DNA of 21,584 nucleotides, taken from assembly GCA_012519525.1 (NCBI GenBank), contig JAAYQB010000086.1, positions 1-21,584 on the forward strand, given 5' to 3'. This document shows, in pieces, positions 15,002 to 21,584 of this stretch (positions are counted from its first letter, which is position 1; every line of letters begins with the position of its first letter). Below the pieces are notes generated by a model. It had not been told where the DNA came from, did no database searches, and saw nothing but the letters and a program-made list of their open reading frames with translations. The DNA is from Bacteroidales bacterium. Its GTDB lineage: Bacteria; Bacteroidota; Bacteroidia; Bacteroidales; WCHB1-69. Made by a program: the position numbers and the translations under genes.

Positions 15002-16318
15002 ATGGATAAAGAGATATTGTTAAAAAAGATTCAAGACAGAGAAATCAGGGTGGGGGTAGTAGGTTTAGGCTATGTAGGTTTACCTTTAGCCGTTGAAAAG
15101 GCAAAAGCAGGTTTTACCACTATTGGTTTTGATGTACAATCGCATAAAGTAGATAAAGTAAATCGGGGAGTGAATTATATAGGTGATGTAGTGGATAGCG
15201 ACCTTGCTGAAATGGTGGAAAAAGGAGTATTGTCGGCGACGACTGATTTTAACTTTATTAGCAATGTCGATTTTGTTGCTATTTGTGTGCCTACGCCTTT
15301 GGATAAACACCAGCAACCCGATATTAGCTATGTGAAAAACTCTTGCATCGAAATAGCGAAACACATGAAGAAAAACACTATGGTAGTGTTAGAATCAACG
15401 ACTTATCCAGGAACTACCGAAGAGTTGATAAAACCCTTATTAGAGCAAGGTTCGGGTTTGCGTTGCGGCGAAGATTTTTATTTAGGCTTTTCGCCCGAAC
15501 GTGTCGATCCGGGCAATTTAATCTTTAAAACAAAAAATACACCTAAGGTAGTGGGTGCTATCGGCAAAGATGCTTTGGAAGTAATAGCAGCCATGTACCG
15601 TGCGGTACTTAACGGAGAGGTGCACACGGTGTCAAGTCCTATAGTAGCCGAAATGGAAAAGATTTTAGAAAATACCTATCGCAATGTGAACATAGGCTTA
15701 ATCAACGAATTAGCGATGTTGTGCGAACGCATGAAAGTCAATTTGTGGGAAGTGATAGAGGCGGCTAAAACGAAACCTTATGGATTTCAGGCTTTTTATC
15801 CCGGTCCGGGTTTAGGAGGACATTGCATTCCTTTGGACCCTTATTATTTGTCGTGGAAAGCACGCGAGTACGGTTTTCATACTTCCATGATAGAGTCTTC
15901 GATGATGATTAACGACCGCATGCCCGACTACTGTATCCAACGCATATATAAACTATTGAATAAAGAAAAAAAATCAATCAACGGCTCTAAAATATTGGTG
16001 CTTGGAGTTGCTTATAAACAAGATATTGACGATTATAGAGGAAGTCCCGCTTTGGCTATTATTGATAAGTTGAAAAAAGCGGAAGGCGATATTGTTTATT
16101 ATGACCCTTATGTCGCTGAATATATACAAGACGGTTTTACTTATAAAGGAGAAAAAGAACTGACCGCTGCATTAATACAAAGTGCCGATATTGTGGTGGT
16201 TACAACTGCACACACGAAAGTGGATTATCAGTTGGTACAACAAAATGCAAAAATGATATTCGACACCAAAAATGCCATGGCAAAAATAAGCAATAGAACC
16301 AATATCGAAGTGTTATAA
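15002..16318 (+). CDS. wbpA: WbpA-like UDP-N-acetylhexosamine 6-dehydrogenase
   Basis: A 438-residue nucleotide-sugar dehydrogenase that oxidises the C6 hydroxyl of a UDP-sugar to a carboxylate with NAD. The Rossmann motif is GVVGLGYVGLPLA (18-30), the central block includes SPERVDPGN, and the catalytic Cys275 lies in GPGLGGHCIPLDPYY. The sequence style is that of the WbpA/WbpO group (UDP-GlcNAc, UDP-GalNAc or UDP-ManNAc substrates) rather than the UDP-glucose 6-dehydrogenase group. Substrate choice cannot be read from the sequence. The WbpB and WbpD homologues directly downstream favour the WbpA role (UDP-GlcNAcA). The start ATG follows a TAnnTTTG promoter. Confidence 0.88.
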   Translation: MDKEILLKKIQDREIRVGVVGLGYVGLPLAVEKAKAGFTTIGFDVQSHKVDKVNRGVNYIGDVVDSDLAEMVEKGVLSATTDFNFISNVDFVAICVPTPLDKHQQPDISYVKNSCIEIAKHMKKNTMVVLESTTYPGTTEELIKPLLEQGSGLRCGEDFYLGFSPERVDPGNLIFKTKNTPKVVGAIGKDALEVIAAMYRAVLNGEVHTVSSPIVAEMEKILENTYRNVNIGLINELAMLCERMKVNLWEVIEAAKTKPYGFQAFYPGPGLGGHCIPLDPYYLSWKAREYGFHTSMIESSMMINDRMPDYCIQRIYKLLNKEKKSINGSKILVLGVAYKQDIDDYRGSPALAIIDKLKKAEGDIVYYDPYVAEYIQDGFTYKGEKELTAALIQSADIVVVTTAHTKVDYQLVQQNAKMIFDTKNAMAKISNRTNIEVL

Positions 16319-16331
16319 TAAAAAGGGACTA

Positions 16332-17294
16332 ATGATGAAGGGAAAAAGAATTTGCGTAATAGGCGCCGGTCGTTGGGGACAAAACCACATTAAGACCTTG
16401 GCTCAAATGGGAGTGTTAGCAGCTATTTTAGAGGAAAATAAAGAAAGAGCAGAGGAGATAAAGAAAAATTATTCCGGCTGCTATTTTTGTAATAATTTAG
16501 AGGAGGCTATTCTTCAGCGTTACGATGGTTATGTGGTAGCAACACCTGCCGAAACGCATTATAAAATAGGTAAGCAGTTGCTTAATAATGGATTGCATGT
16601 GTTAATAGAAAAACCGATGACCTTGCATTCCGAAGAGGCAGAAGATTTGGTGAAAACGGCACGAGCAAAATCTTCTAGCTTAATGGTGGGACATGTCTTG
16701 CTGTTTCATCCCGCCATACGAAAAATAAAAGAATTGCTATTACAAAACAAAATCGGGCAATTGTATTATGCTTATTCTACACGATTGAATTTAGGCACGG
16801 TACGTACCGAAGAAAACGTGTTTTGGTCTTTTGCACCTCACGATATTTCGGTATTGAATTATTTAATAGGAACTACACCTTTGCATATACAAGCAAAAGG
16901 AGCTAAATTTTTGCAAGATAAAATTTTTGACCTTACCATGACACAATTCGAATATGTCGACAATGTGCATGCGCATATACATGTGTCGTGGTTGCATCCT
17001 TTTAAAGAACAACGTTTGGTATTGGTAGGCAGCAAAGGCATGATATCTTTTGATGATTCTAGTGCCGATAAGGAAATATTGTTTTACGATAAACATATTG
17101 ATATAGTGGGCGGTATCCCTATTAAAGTAGACAAGGCTACCGAAGTAATTCCTTATGAAAAACGAGCGCCGCTTACTGAAGAGTTGACTTATTTTGTTGA
17201 AAACTTAGGAAAAGAAATCAAGATAGCCAACGGCATGTCGGGTTGGGAAGTGGTGAAAATATTGGAGGATGTACAGCGATTAATTACTGAGTAA
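16332..17294 (+). CDS. wbpB: WbpB-like Gfo/Idh/MocA oxidoreductase
   Basis: A 320-residue NAD-dependent oxidoreductase. The N-terminal Rossmann motif is CVIGAGRWGQNH, the active-site lysine block is EKPMTL (Glu93-Lys94-Pro95), and a His-Asp pair lies in FAPHDI (170-171). In the Wbp/Wlb pathway this enzyme oxidises C3 of UDP-GlcNAcA to the 3-keto sugar. That specific role is inferred from the neighbours, since the family is broad. The gene begins 13 nt after wbpA and ends 18 nt before the acetyltransferase gene. Two ATGs in tandem (16332, 16335) can both serve as start. Confidence 0.82.
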   Translation: MMKGKRICVIGAGRWGQNHIKTLAQMGVLAAILEENKERAEEIKKNYSGCYFCNNLEEAILQRYDGYVVATPAETHYKIGKQLLNNGLHVLIEKPMTLHSEEAEDLVKTARAKSSSLMVGHVLLFHPAIRKIKELLLQNKIGQLYYAYSTRLNLGTVRTEENVFWSFAPHDISVLNYLIGTTPLHIQAKGAKFLQDKIFDLTMTQFEYVDNVHAHIHVSWLHPFKEQRLVLVGSKGMISFDDSSADKEILFYDKHIDIVGGIPIKVDKATEVIPYEKRAPLTEELTYFVENLGKEIKIANGMSGWEVVKILEDVQRLITE

Positions 17295-17312
17295 TAATAA
17301 ACTACAATAAAA

Positions 17313-17879
17313 ATGAAAAAAGATTATTTTGTACACGAAAGTAGTTATATTGACGAAAATGTAACGATAGGTAAAAATACAAAAATTTGGCATTTTTGCC
17401 ATGTACAAAAAGAGACGGTGTTGGGCGAAAATTGTTCTTTAGGACAAAACGTCAATATCGGTAATCGTGTGAAAATAGGCAATAACGTACGCATTCAGAA
17501 CAATGTGTCTGTTTACGAAGGAGTTGAATTGGAAGATAATGTTTTTTGCGGTCCTTCTTGTGTGTTTACCAATGTGTTAACTCCTCGTTCCCATTATCCA
17601 GTAGGAGGAGTATATGCCAAGACTTTGGTAAAAAACGGAGCTTCCATAGGGGCTAATGCTACCGTTATTTGTGGAAATACAATAGGCAGAAGTGCCATGG
17701 TTGCTTCCGGTGCTGTGGTAACCAAAGATGTGAAAGATTATGCATTGGTTGCCGGAGTTCCTGCCCGACAAATAGGATGGATATGCGAATGCGGTCATAT
17801 TTTGAGAAATACTTTAAACTGTGAAAAATGTCAACGACACTATAAGGAAACCCCGGATGGTTTAAAAGAAAACAAATAA
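17313..17879 (+). CDS. wbpD: WbpD-like N-acetyltransferase with C-terminal Cys cluster
   Basis: A 188-residue left-handed beta-helix (hexapeptide repeat) acetyltransferase: repeated [IV]GxN units (NVTIGKNTKIW, CSLGQNVNIGNRVKIGNNV), then GASIGANATVICGNTIG and the closing VVTKDVKDYALVAGVPARQIG. It matches enzymes that acetylate the 3-amino group of UDP-2-acetamido-3-amino-glucuronate. The last 30 residues carry four Cys (158, 160, 170, 173; CxC and CxxC) with His162 near, a small zinc-ribbon-like tail. A similar tail occurs in relatives, as far as I recall, but its role is not known to me. It is 9 nt from the next gene, within the same operon. Confidence 0.88.
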   Translation: MKKDYFVHESSYIDENVTIGKNTKIWHFCHVQKETVLGENCSLGQNVNIGNRVKIGNNVRIQNNVSVYEGVELEDNVFCGPSCVFTNVLTPRSHYPVGGVYAKTLVKNGASIGANATVICGNTIGRSAMVASGAVVTKDVKDYALVAGVPARQIGWICECGHILRNTLNCEKCQRHYKETPDGLKENK

Positions 17880-17888
17880 AACAAATTG

Positions 17889-19391
17889 ATGGAGATTAAA
17901 AAATATTATAGGGCAACACTGATTATTGATTTTGTTTTTGTAGCAACTATCTTTATCGTTTGCCATTTTATAATGTCGGCACCTTCCAAATGGTTTTGGT
18001 TTGGAGCTATTCCTATATGGTTGTTGATAGGCATTATTTTCCGAAAGTTTAACTTTTCTCATTACAAAAAAAAGGCAACTGCCTTGTTCGTTTTAGTTGT
18101 TGTTAATATTATTAGTTTTCTTGTTATTTACTTATTTTCCCTTATTCTTAGCGTACAACTTTATTTTAGCTGGAAATACATACTGCTCTTCTTGATATTG
18201 ACTGCTTTAGAGTTTACTCTGTTTAATTTCTATATTAATTTTGTTCGCAAAAAGAATGCTTATGGGATAGAAGAGGAAGAATTAAATCCCTATCATAGCG
18301 GAGCTAAAATCCGATTAGAAGATTATGTGGATAAGGTCATGCCGCGTGTTGATGAAGTGTTTGATGTTATCGGCAAGTCCGAATTGAAAAATCACATGGA
18401 ATGGTGTGAGGTGCATAAAGATAAATTCGGTGATGATTTTAAAGTATTTGCAAACATCAATATTTTAACCCTTATCAATCCGGCTCTGGCTAACTGCAAT
18501 TATATTTGCGATATTACCCCACTCAACAATGTGCGTTATGTGAATCGCTATTTTGTAAAAATCAATGAGTTATTGCCTTATGGCGGAGTGTTTATATCTT
18601 GTGCCGAAACCAGCCTTACACGCAAACAACGCTTTTATGGCAAATACTTTTGCCCTCTCAATCGTTTGATGTATGCTTTTGATTTTCTATGGCACCGCAT
18701 GACACCTAAATTACCTACTATTCGAAAGTTTTATTTTGCCGTTACCAAAGGAAGGCATCGCGTATTTCCTACAACCGAAATTTTAGGACGCCTTTATAGT
18801 TGTGGTTTTGAGATAGTAAAAGAAACAAATATGCATGGATTATTCTTTTTTGCCGTAATGAAAACCAATCGTCCTTACGACGATAAAAAACCGAGCTATG
18901 GTCCTTTTGTACAACTAAAAAGAGTAGGAAAAGGAGGAGAATTTTTTGCCGTTTATAAATTCAGAACCATGCATGCGTATTCCGAATACCTGCAACCTTA
19001 TATTTATAAGAAAAATAAATTAGCAGAAGGAGGAAAATTTGCCAATGATTTCAGAATATCATCATGGGGACGTTTTTTGAGAAAATACTGGATAGATGAG
19101 CTGCCCATGATTATTAATTTATTGAAAAGACAGATGAAATTAGTGGGTGTACGTCCTTTGAGTTTGCATTACTATAGTTTATATACTCCCGAAATGCAGC
19201 AATTAAGAATTAAGGTAAAACCCGGATTATTACCTCCTTTCTATAGCGATATGCCGCAGACCTTGGAAGAAGTACAAGAGAGTGAAAGAAAATATATTGA
19301 GGCTTATATGAAAGCACCTTTTCGAACCGACTGGAAATACTTTTGGAGGATAGTGAAAAACATAGTATTTAAAAAGAAAAGAAGCAAGTGA
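17889..19391 (+). CDS. Hybrid sugar-phosphate transferase with TM and methyltransferase-like domains
   Basis: The ATG at 17889 is preferred over the TTG one codon earlier. The 500-residue protein has four N-terminal transmembrane helices (about 8-28, 35-51, 63-86, 94-118), a middle region (about 145-325) resembling a degenerate class I methyltransferase (INELLPYGGVFISCAET, TTEILGRLYSCGFEIV), and a C-terminal bacterial sugar transferase domain (PF02397-like) with VGKGGEFFAVYKFRTM and the catalytic pair Asp403-Glu404 in DELPMIINLLK, then LVGVRPLS. This family moves a sugar phosphate from a UDP-sugar to undecaprenyl phosphate, starting glycan assembly. The re-entrant KR.FD helix that normally precedes the KFRTM block is absent; the methyltransferase-like region is joined there. 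The likely substrate is a sugar made by this cluster. Confidence 0.82.
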   Translation: MEIKKYYRATLIIDFVFVATIFIVCHFIMSAPSKWFWFGAIPIWLLIGIIFRKFNFSHYKKKATALFVLVVVNIISFLVIYLFSLILSVQLYFSWKYILLFLILTALEFTLFNFYINFVRKKNAYGIEEEELNPYHSGAKIRLEDYVDKVMPRVDEVFDVIGKSELKNHMEWCEVHKDKFGDDFKVFANINILTLINPALANCNYICDITPLNNVRYVNRYFVKINELLPYGGVFISCAETSLTRKQRFYGKYFCPLNRLMYAFDFLWHRMTPKLPTIRKFYFAVTKGRHRVFPTTEILGRLYSCGFEIVKETNMHGLFFFAVMKTNRPYDDKKPSYGPFVQLKRVGKGGEFFAVYKFRTMHAYSEYLQPYIYKKNKLAEGGKFANDFRISSWGRFLRKYWIDELPMIINLLKRQMKLVGVRPLSLHYYSLYTPEMQQLRIKVKPGLLPPFYSDMPQTLEEVQESERKYIEAYMKAPFRTDWKYFWRIVKNIVFKKKRSK

Positions 19392-19396
19392 TAAAT

Positions 19397-19417
19397 TTAG
19401 AAGTTAGAAATTAGAAA
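19397..19417 (+). repeat. Three tandem TTAGAAN heptamers upstream of the epimerase gene
   Basis: TTAGAAG, TTAGAAA and TTAGAAA follow one another without gaps, in the 38-bp gap between the transferase and epimerase genes. A second array of the same heptamer in the same orientation starts at 20443, just after the epimerase gene. Confidence 0.75.
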
Positions 19418-19429
19418 AAATATTAATGT

Positions 19430-20440
19430 ATGAAAATACTTATTACAGGTGGTGCAGGATTTATCGGGTCTAATCTTTGTGAGTATTTTGTAGAGAAAGG
19501 CTACCAAGTGCGTTGTTTGGATAATTTAGCAACGGGCTATATCGAAAATTTAGACGATTTTATTGATTCTCCTTCATTTGAATTTATAGAGGGTGATATA
19601 CGCGATTTCGATACTTGTCGTGAGGCGGTGCATGATTGCGATTATGTCTTGCATCAGGCGGCGTTGGGTTCCGTGCCTCGCTCTATCGAAAATCCTATTA
19701 GCACGAACAATGTCAATATCGTGGGCTTTTTAAATATGTTGGTAGCAGCACGCGATGCTAAAATCAAACGTTTTGTCTATGCGGCAAGCTCCTCTACTTA
19801 TGGCGACTCGGTTGAATTACCGAAGGTTGAAGAGCGTATAGGAAAACCTCTTTCGCCTTATGCTATAACAAAATATGTCAATGAGTTATATGCCGATGTG
19901 TTTAGCAAAACCTACGGGATAGAGTGCATAGGATTGCGTTATTTCAATGTCTTTGGACGAAGACAAGACCCTAATGGTGCTTATGCTGCCGTAATTCCGC
20001 TTTGGGTCAAAGATTTCATAATGGGAGAAAGTCCGACTATCAATGGCGACGGTTCTTTTTCACGTGATTTTACCTATATAGACAATGTATTGCAAGCTAA
20101 CGAATTAGCTATGCTTACGCCCACAGCAACTATCAGAGAGAGAGCTCGTCTGTATAATTTAGAGCTATCCGAAAAACACGCTATTAATTTAGTGTTTAAT
20201 ATTGCTTATGGAGGAAATACAACTTTAAATCAGCTGTTTCATATATTAAGAGAAAATCTCGCTCATTACGACCAGTCTATTGCCGATATCGAACCTATTT
20301 ATGCTCAGCCTCGTGCGGGCGATATACCTCATTCAACGGCTTCTATTTTAAAAGCAAAACGCATACTTAATTATCAACCTCAATACGACGCTCTTAGCGG
20401 ATTTAAAGCGGCTTGCCAATGGTACTGGGAGAACAGTTAA
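19430..20440 (+). CDS. wbpP: WbpP-like UDP-N-acetylhexosamine 4-epimerase
   Basis: A 336-residue extended short-chain dehydrogenase/reductase. The NAD-binding motif is GGAGFIGS (7-14); the catalytic residues are Ser121-Ser122-Thr123 with Tyr144xxxLys148 (SPYAITK). Blocks ALGSVPRSIENP and GDGSFSRDFTYIDN match the WbpP/TviC group, which interconverts UDP-GlcNAc and UDP-GalNAc (or their uronic acids) rather than plain GalE. With the dehydrogenase upstream, it could yield UDP-GalNAcA; alternatively it supplies the first sugar for the transferase. It is flanked on both sides by the same heptamer repeat, and its upstream gap (38 bp) is the widest in the cluster. Confidence 0.86.
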   Translation: MKILITGGAGFIGSNLCEYFVEKGYQVRCLDNLATGYIENLDDFIDSPSFEFIEGDIRDFDTCREAVHDCDYVLHQAALGSVPRSIENPISTNNVNIVGFLNMLVAARDAKIKRFVYAASSSTYGDSVELPKVEERIGKPLSPYAITKYVNELYADVFSKTYGIECIGLRYFNVFGRRQDPNGAYAAVIPLWVKDFIMGESPTINGDGSFSRDFTYIDNVLQANELAMLTPTATIRERARLYNLELSEKHAINLVFNIAYGGNTTLNQLFHILRENLAHYDQSIADIEPIYAQPRAGDIPHSTASILKAKRILNYQPQYDALSGFKAACQWYWENS

Positions 20441-20442
20441 AA

Positions 20443-20463
20443 TTAGAACTTAGAATTTAGAAT
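20443..20463 (+). repeat. Second TTAGAAN heptamer array
   Basis: TTAGAAC, TTAGAAT and TTAGAAT are contiguous and begin 2 nt after the epimerase stop, followed by the related TAAAAAT. They have the same orientation and unit as the array at 19397-19417. Confidence 0.75.
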
Positions 20464-20489
20464 TAAAAATTTTTCACTTTTAAACTGTG

Positions 20490-20522
20490 CTTCGGTTACT
20501 GAGCCTGTCGAAGAAGTCGAAG
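20490..20522. repeat. CTTCGG...CGAAG dispersed-type inverted repeat
   Basis: CTTCG (20490-20494) and CGAAG (20509-20513) flank GTTACTGAGCCTGT, followed by another TCGAAG. The core TGAGCCTGTCGAAG is one I associate with dispersed intergenic repeats in Bacteroidota genomes; only one copy lies in this window. Confidence 0.5.
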
Positions 20523-20536
20523 TATTTGAAGCGTCA

Positions 20537-20567
20537 ATTCGTAATTTTTAATTGTTTATTCGTAATT
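20537..20567. repeat. ATTCGTAATT direct repeat
   Basis: ATTCGTAATT occurs at 20537-20546 and 20558-20567, a 21-bp period, with AATTG after each copy. It is an AT-rich piece of the junction with no other visible role. Confidence 0.5.
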
Positions 20568-20585
20568 GTTCATTTTACCTTTTCA

Positions 20586-20645
20586 ACCGCAAAGAACGCA
20601 AAGAAAACTCTGCGACCTTGGCGCATTCTTTGGGAACTCTGCGGT
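20586..20645. repeat. 60-bp element with ACCGCA/TGCGGT ends
   Basis: Terminal inverted repeats ACCGCA (20586-20591) and TGCGGT (20640-20645) enclose two tandem CGCAAAGAA units (20588-20596, 20597-20605) and two AACTCTGCG copies (20606-20614, 20635-20643). It is much richer in GC than its surroundings. Similar CGCAAAG / CTCTGCG sequences recur in several bacterial genomes; I infer a small non-coding dispersed element. Confidence 0.5.
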
Positions 20646-20741
20646 AAAAATAATACGTTTAATAAAATCGTTGACTTTTTTTAGGACGCGACAATTCACT
20701 TTTATTTTTCACTTTCTGTGCTATTGTATTGAAAAAAATAT

Positions 20742-20749
20742 TACCTTTG
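20742..20749 (+). promoter_or_regulatory. Promoter -7 element upstream of the ATPase region
   Basis: TACCTTTG (20742-20749) followed by CAC is a very typical TAnnTTTGCA box. The TTG upstream at 20724-20726 is 15 nt away, somewhat close. It would give a leader of about 215 nt before the ATPase gene. Confidence 0.45.
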
Positions 20750-20906
20750 CACATTGTATTTAAGTCTAAAATAATGTTTGATAGTGATACATTTATATCC
20801 GACTATATTACTCATCGTAAGAGGAAGACAGTGTTATTAATATTTATCATTTTTGGATATAGAAAAAAACAAAACTGCTGGATAAAATCAGCGAAATTTA
20901 AAAGAA

Positions 20907-20940
20907 TTGCACTTTTAAATCAGCAAAATATTTATGTTTG
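20907..20940 (+). promoter_or_regulatory. Proximal promoter for the AAA ATPase gene
   Basis: TATGTTTG (20933-20940) followed by CAG fits the -7 consensus, with TTG (20907-20909) 23 nt upstream. It lies 28 nt before the ATG at 20969, a usual distance for this phylum. Confidence 0.5.
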
Positions 20941-20968
20941 CAGAAAATATTTATAAAACACCTGAAAA

Positions 20969-21584
20969 ATGGAAAGATTGGTTGGACAATATAGAGTGTT
21001 GATTGACAATACAAGTTTGCAATTTGTGCGGTATTTGTATGACAAAATTGATTGGAACAGTCGATTTATTGCCATTTTGGGTGCACGTGGTGTCGGTAAA
21101 ACAACTTTATTGTTACAACGAATTAAAATGATACATTCATACAGCGAAGCTTTATATGTTTCGGCAGATGATATTTATTTCACCGAAAATAAGTTGTTTG
21201 ATTTAGCTGATACGTTTTATAAGAATAGTGGGAGATTTCTGTATATCGATGAAATTCATAAATATCCGAATTGGTCTAAGGAACTGAAAATGATGTACGA
21301 TAATTTACCACAATTACAAGTTGTATTTACAGGCTCGTCTATTTTGAATGTATATAAAGGTAGCGATGATTTGAGTAGAAGAGTGATTAAGTATGAAATG
21401 CAGGGGCTTTCATTTAGGGAATATTTAAACATGACACAAAATGTAAAGATAAAAAAATATTCGTTAGATGAAATTTTGGAAAACAAAGTGGAATTGCCAG
21501 ATATTTCTCATCCGTTGGTGCAGTTTAAAGAATACTTAAAGCGTGGATACTATCCTTTTTTTAGTGAGCCAAATTATGAAATAA
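20969..21584 (+). CDS. COG1373-type AAA ATPase, cut by the right edge
   Basis: The frame from the ATG at 20969 stays open to the end of the window, giving 205 residues of the N-terminal part. Visible are Walker A GARGVGKTT, Walker B FLYIDEIHKY, a sensor-like VVFTGSSIL and the block GLSFREYLNM, then KRGYYPFF. This is the ATPase core of the AAA_14/DUF4143 family (COG1373); the DUF4143 part would lie beyond the edge. Function is poorly known; such genes are patchily spread, often in accessory regions, and some are suspected of links to toxin-antitoxin or defence functions. It follows a repeat-rich junction, which suits horizontal gain. The right edge truncation is only that of the window. Confidence 0.88.
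   Translation, partial: MERLVGQYRVLIDNTSLQFVRYLYDKIDWNSRFIAILGARGVGKTTLLLQRIKMIHSYSEALYVSADDIYFTENKLFDLADTFYKNSGRFLYIDEIHKYPNWSKELKMMYDNLPQLQVVFTGSSILNVYKGSDDLSRRVIKYEMQGLSFREYLNMTQNVKIKKYSLDEILENKVELPDISHPLVQFKEYLKRGYYPFFSEPNYEI

Larger units (their letters stand above)
20441..20968. other. Gene-poor repeat junction, 528 bp
   Basis: This stretch after the sugar cluster holds a heptamer array, an inverted-repeat element, a 21-bp-period AT repeat, and a GC-richer element with short terminal inverted repeats, all before 20650, followed by two promoter-like sites. Open frames across 20487-20763 run through the repeats and look spurious. A 60-residue frame from the ATG at 20774 to 20956 follows a good promoter, but is low in complexity and matches nothing I know, so I do not call it a gene. 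The composition and repeats suggest an intergenic hot spot for insertion or rearrangement. Confidence 0.6.

Noticed and set aside
15002..16318. UDP-glucose 6-dehydrogenase (Ugd) call
   Set aside because: The sequence blocks and the adjacent WbpB and WbpD homologues fit the N-acetylhexosamine dehydrogenase group better.
20487..20763. Two overlapping 65-codon open frames after the epimerase gene
   Set aside because: They run through the dispersed repeats, have no plausible start context, and encode low-complexity peptides unlike any family I know.
1..21584. CRISPR array, tRNA, rRNA or transposase
   Set aside because: No regularly spaced identical repeats with unique spacers, no cloverleaf or rRNA-like sequence, and no transposase or integrase motif were seen on either strand.

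Overview
The window looks like a chromosome segment from a member of the Bacteroidota. Base composition is AT-rich, promoters of the TAnnTTTG type recur, Shine-Dalgarno sites are scarce, one protein ends in a type IX secretion (T9SS) type A sorting domain, and several families typical of the phylum are present (SPOR protein, OmpA/TPR lipoprotein, flippase-like protein next to RfaE2, WbpA/B/D sugar genes). I cannot name a genus. No rRNA, tRNA, CRISPR array or recognisable transposase was seen.

Layout. (1) 1-2076: the 3' part of a large repeat-rich secreted protein, open at the left edge, with YDxxGN-like repeats, two tandem carboxypeptidase-regulatory-like domains and a T9SS sorting domain, then a strong hairpin terminator. 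(2) 2110-7137: a tight six-gene + strand operon behind a TAnnTTTG promoter: radical SAM protein, soluble retropepsin-like protease, secreted beta-propeller/Fn3 protein, flippase-like membrane protein, heptose-1-phosphate adenylyltransferase (RfaE2) and cupin. Most junctions overlap. (3) 7140-9800, - strand: a subtilisin-like protease with a predicted C-terminal outer-membrane beta-barrel, preceded by a small cysteine-rich lipoprotein gene with a 15-bp-stem terminator between them. (4) 9929-12412, + strand: YggS-type PLP-binding protein and arginyl-tRNA synthetase, then a bidirectional terminator. (5) 12482-14738, - strand: SPOR protein and OmpA/TPR lipoprotein. (6) 14904-20440, + strand: a compact nucleotide-sugar and glycan-initiation cluster: WbpA-like dehydrogenase, WbpB-like oxidoreductase, WbpD-like acetyltransferase, a hybrid phosphoglycosyl transferase and a WbpP-like 4-epimerase. 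(7) 20441-20968: a gene-poor junction with several short repeat families. (8) 20969 to the right edge: the N-terminal part of a COG1373-type AAA ATPase.

How the parts may work together. Much of the window concerns the cell envelope. The Wbp set would make an acetylated amino-uronic acid. In Porphyromonas gingivalis a Wbp-type pathway supplies the sugar that links T9SS cargo to A-LPS, so a T9SS cargo gene and Wbp genes in one window suggest the same use here. This is inference. The aminotransferase step (WbpE/PorR) is not in the window. The most unusual proteins are the protease-barrel fusion, the phosphoglycosyl transferase whose usual membrane helix seems to be replaced by a methyltransferase-like domain, and the radical SAM/retropepsin/propeller gene trio.
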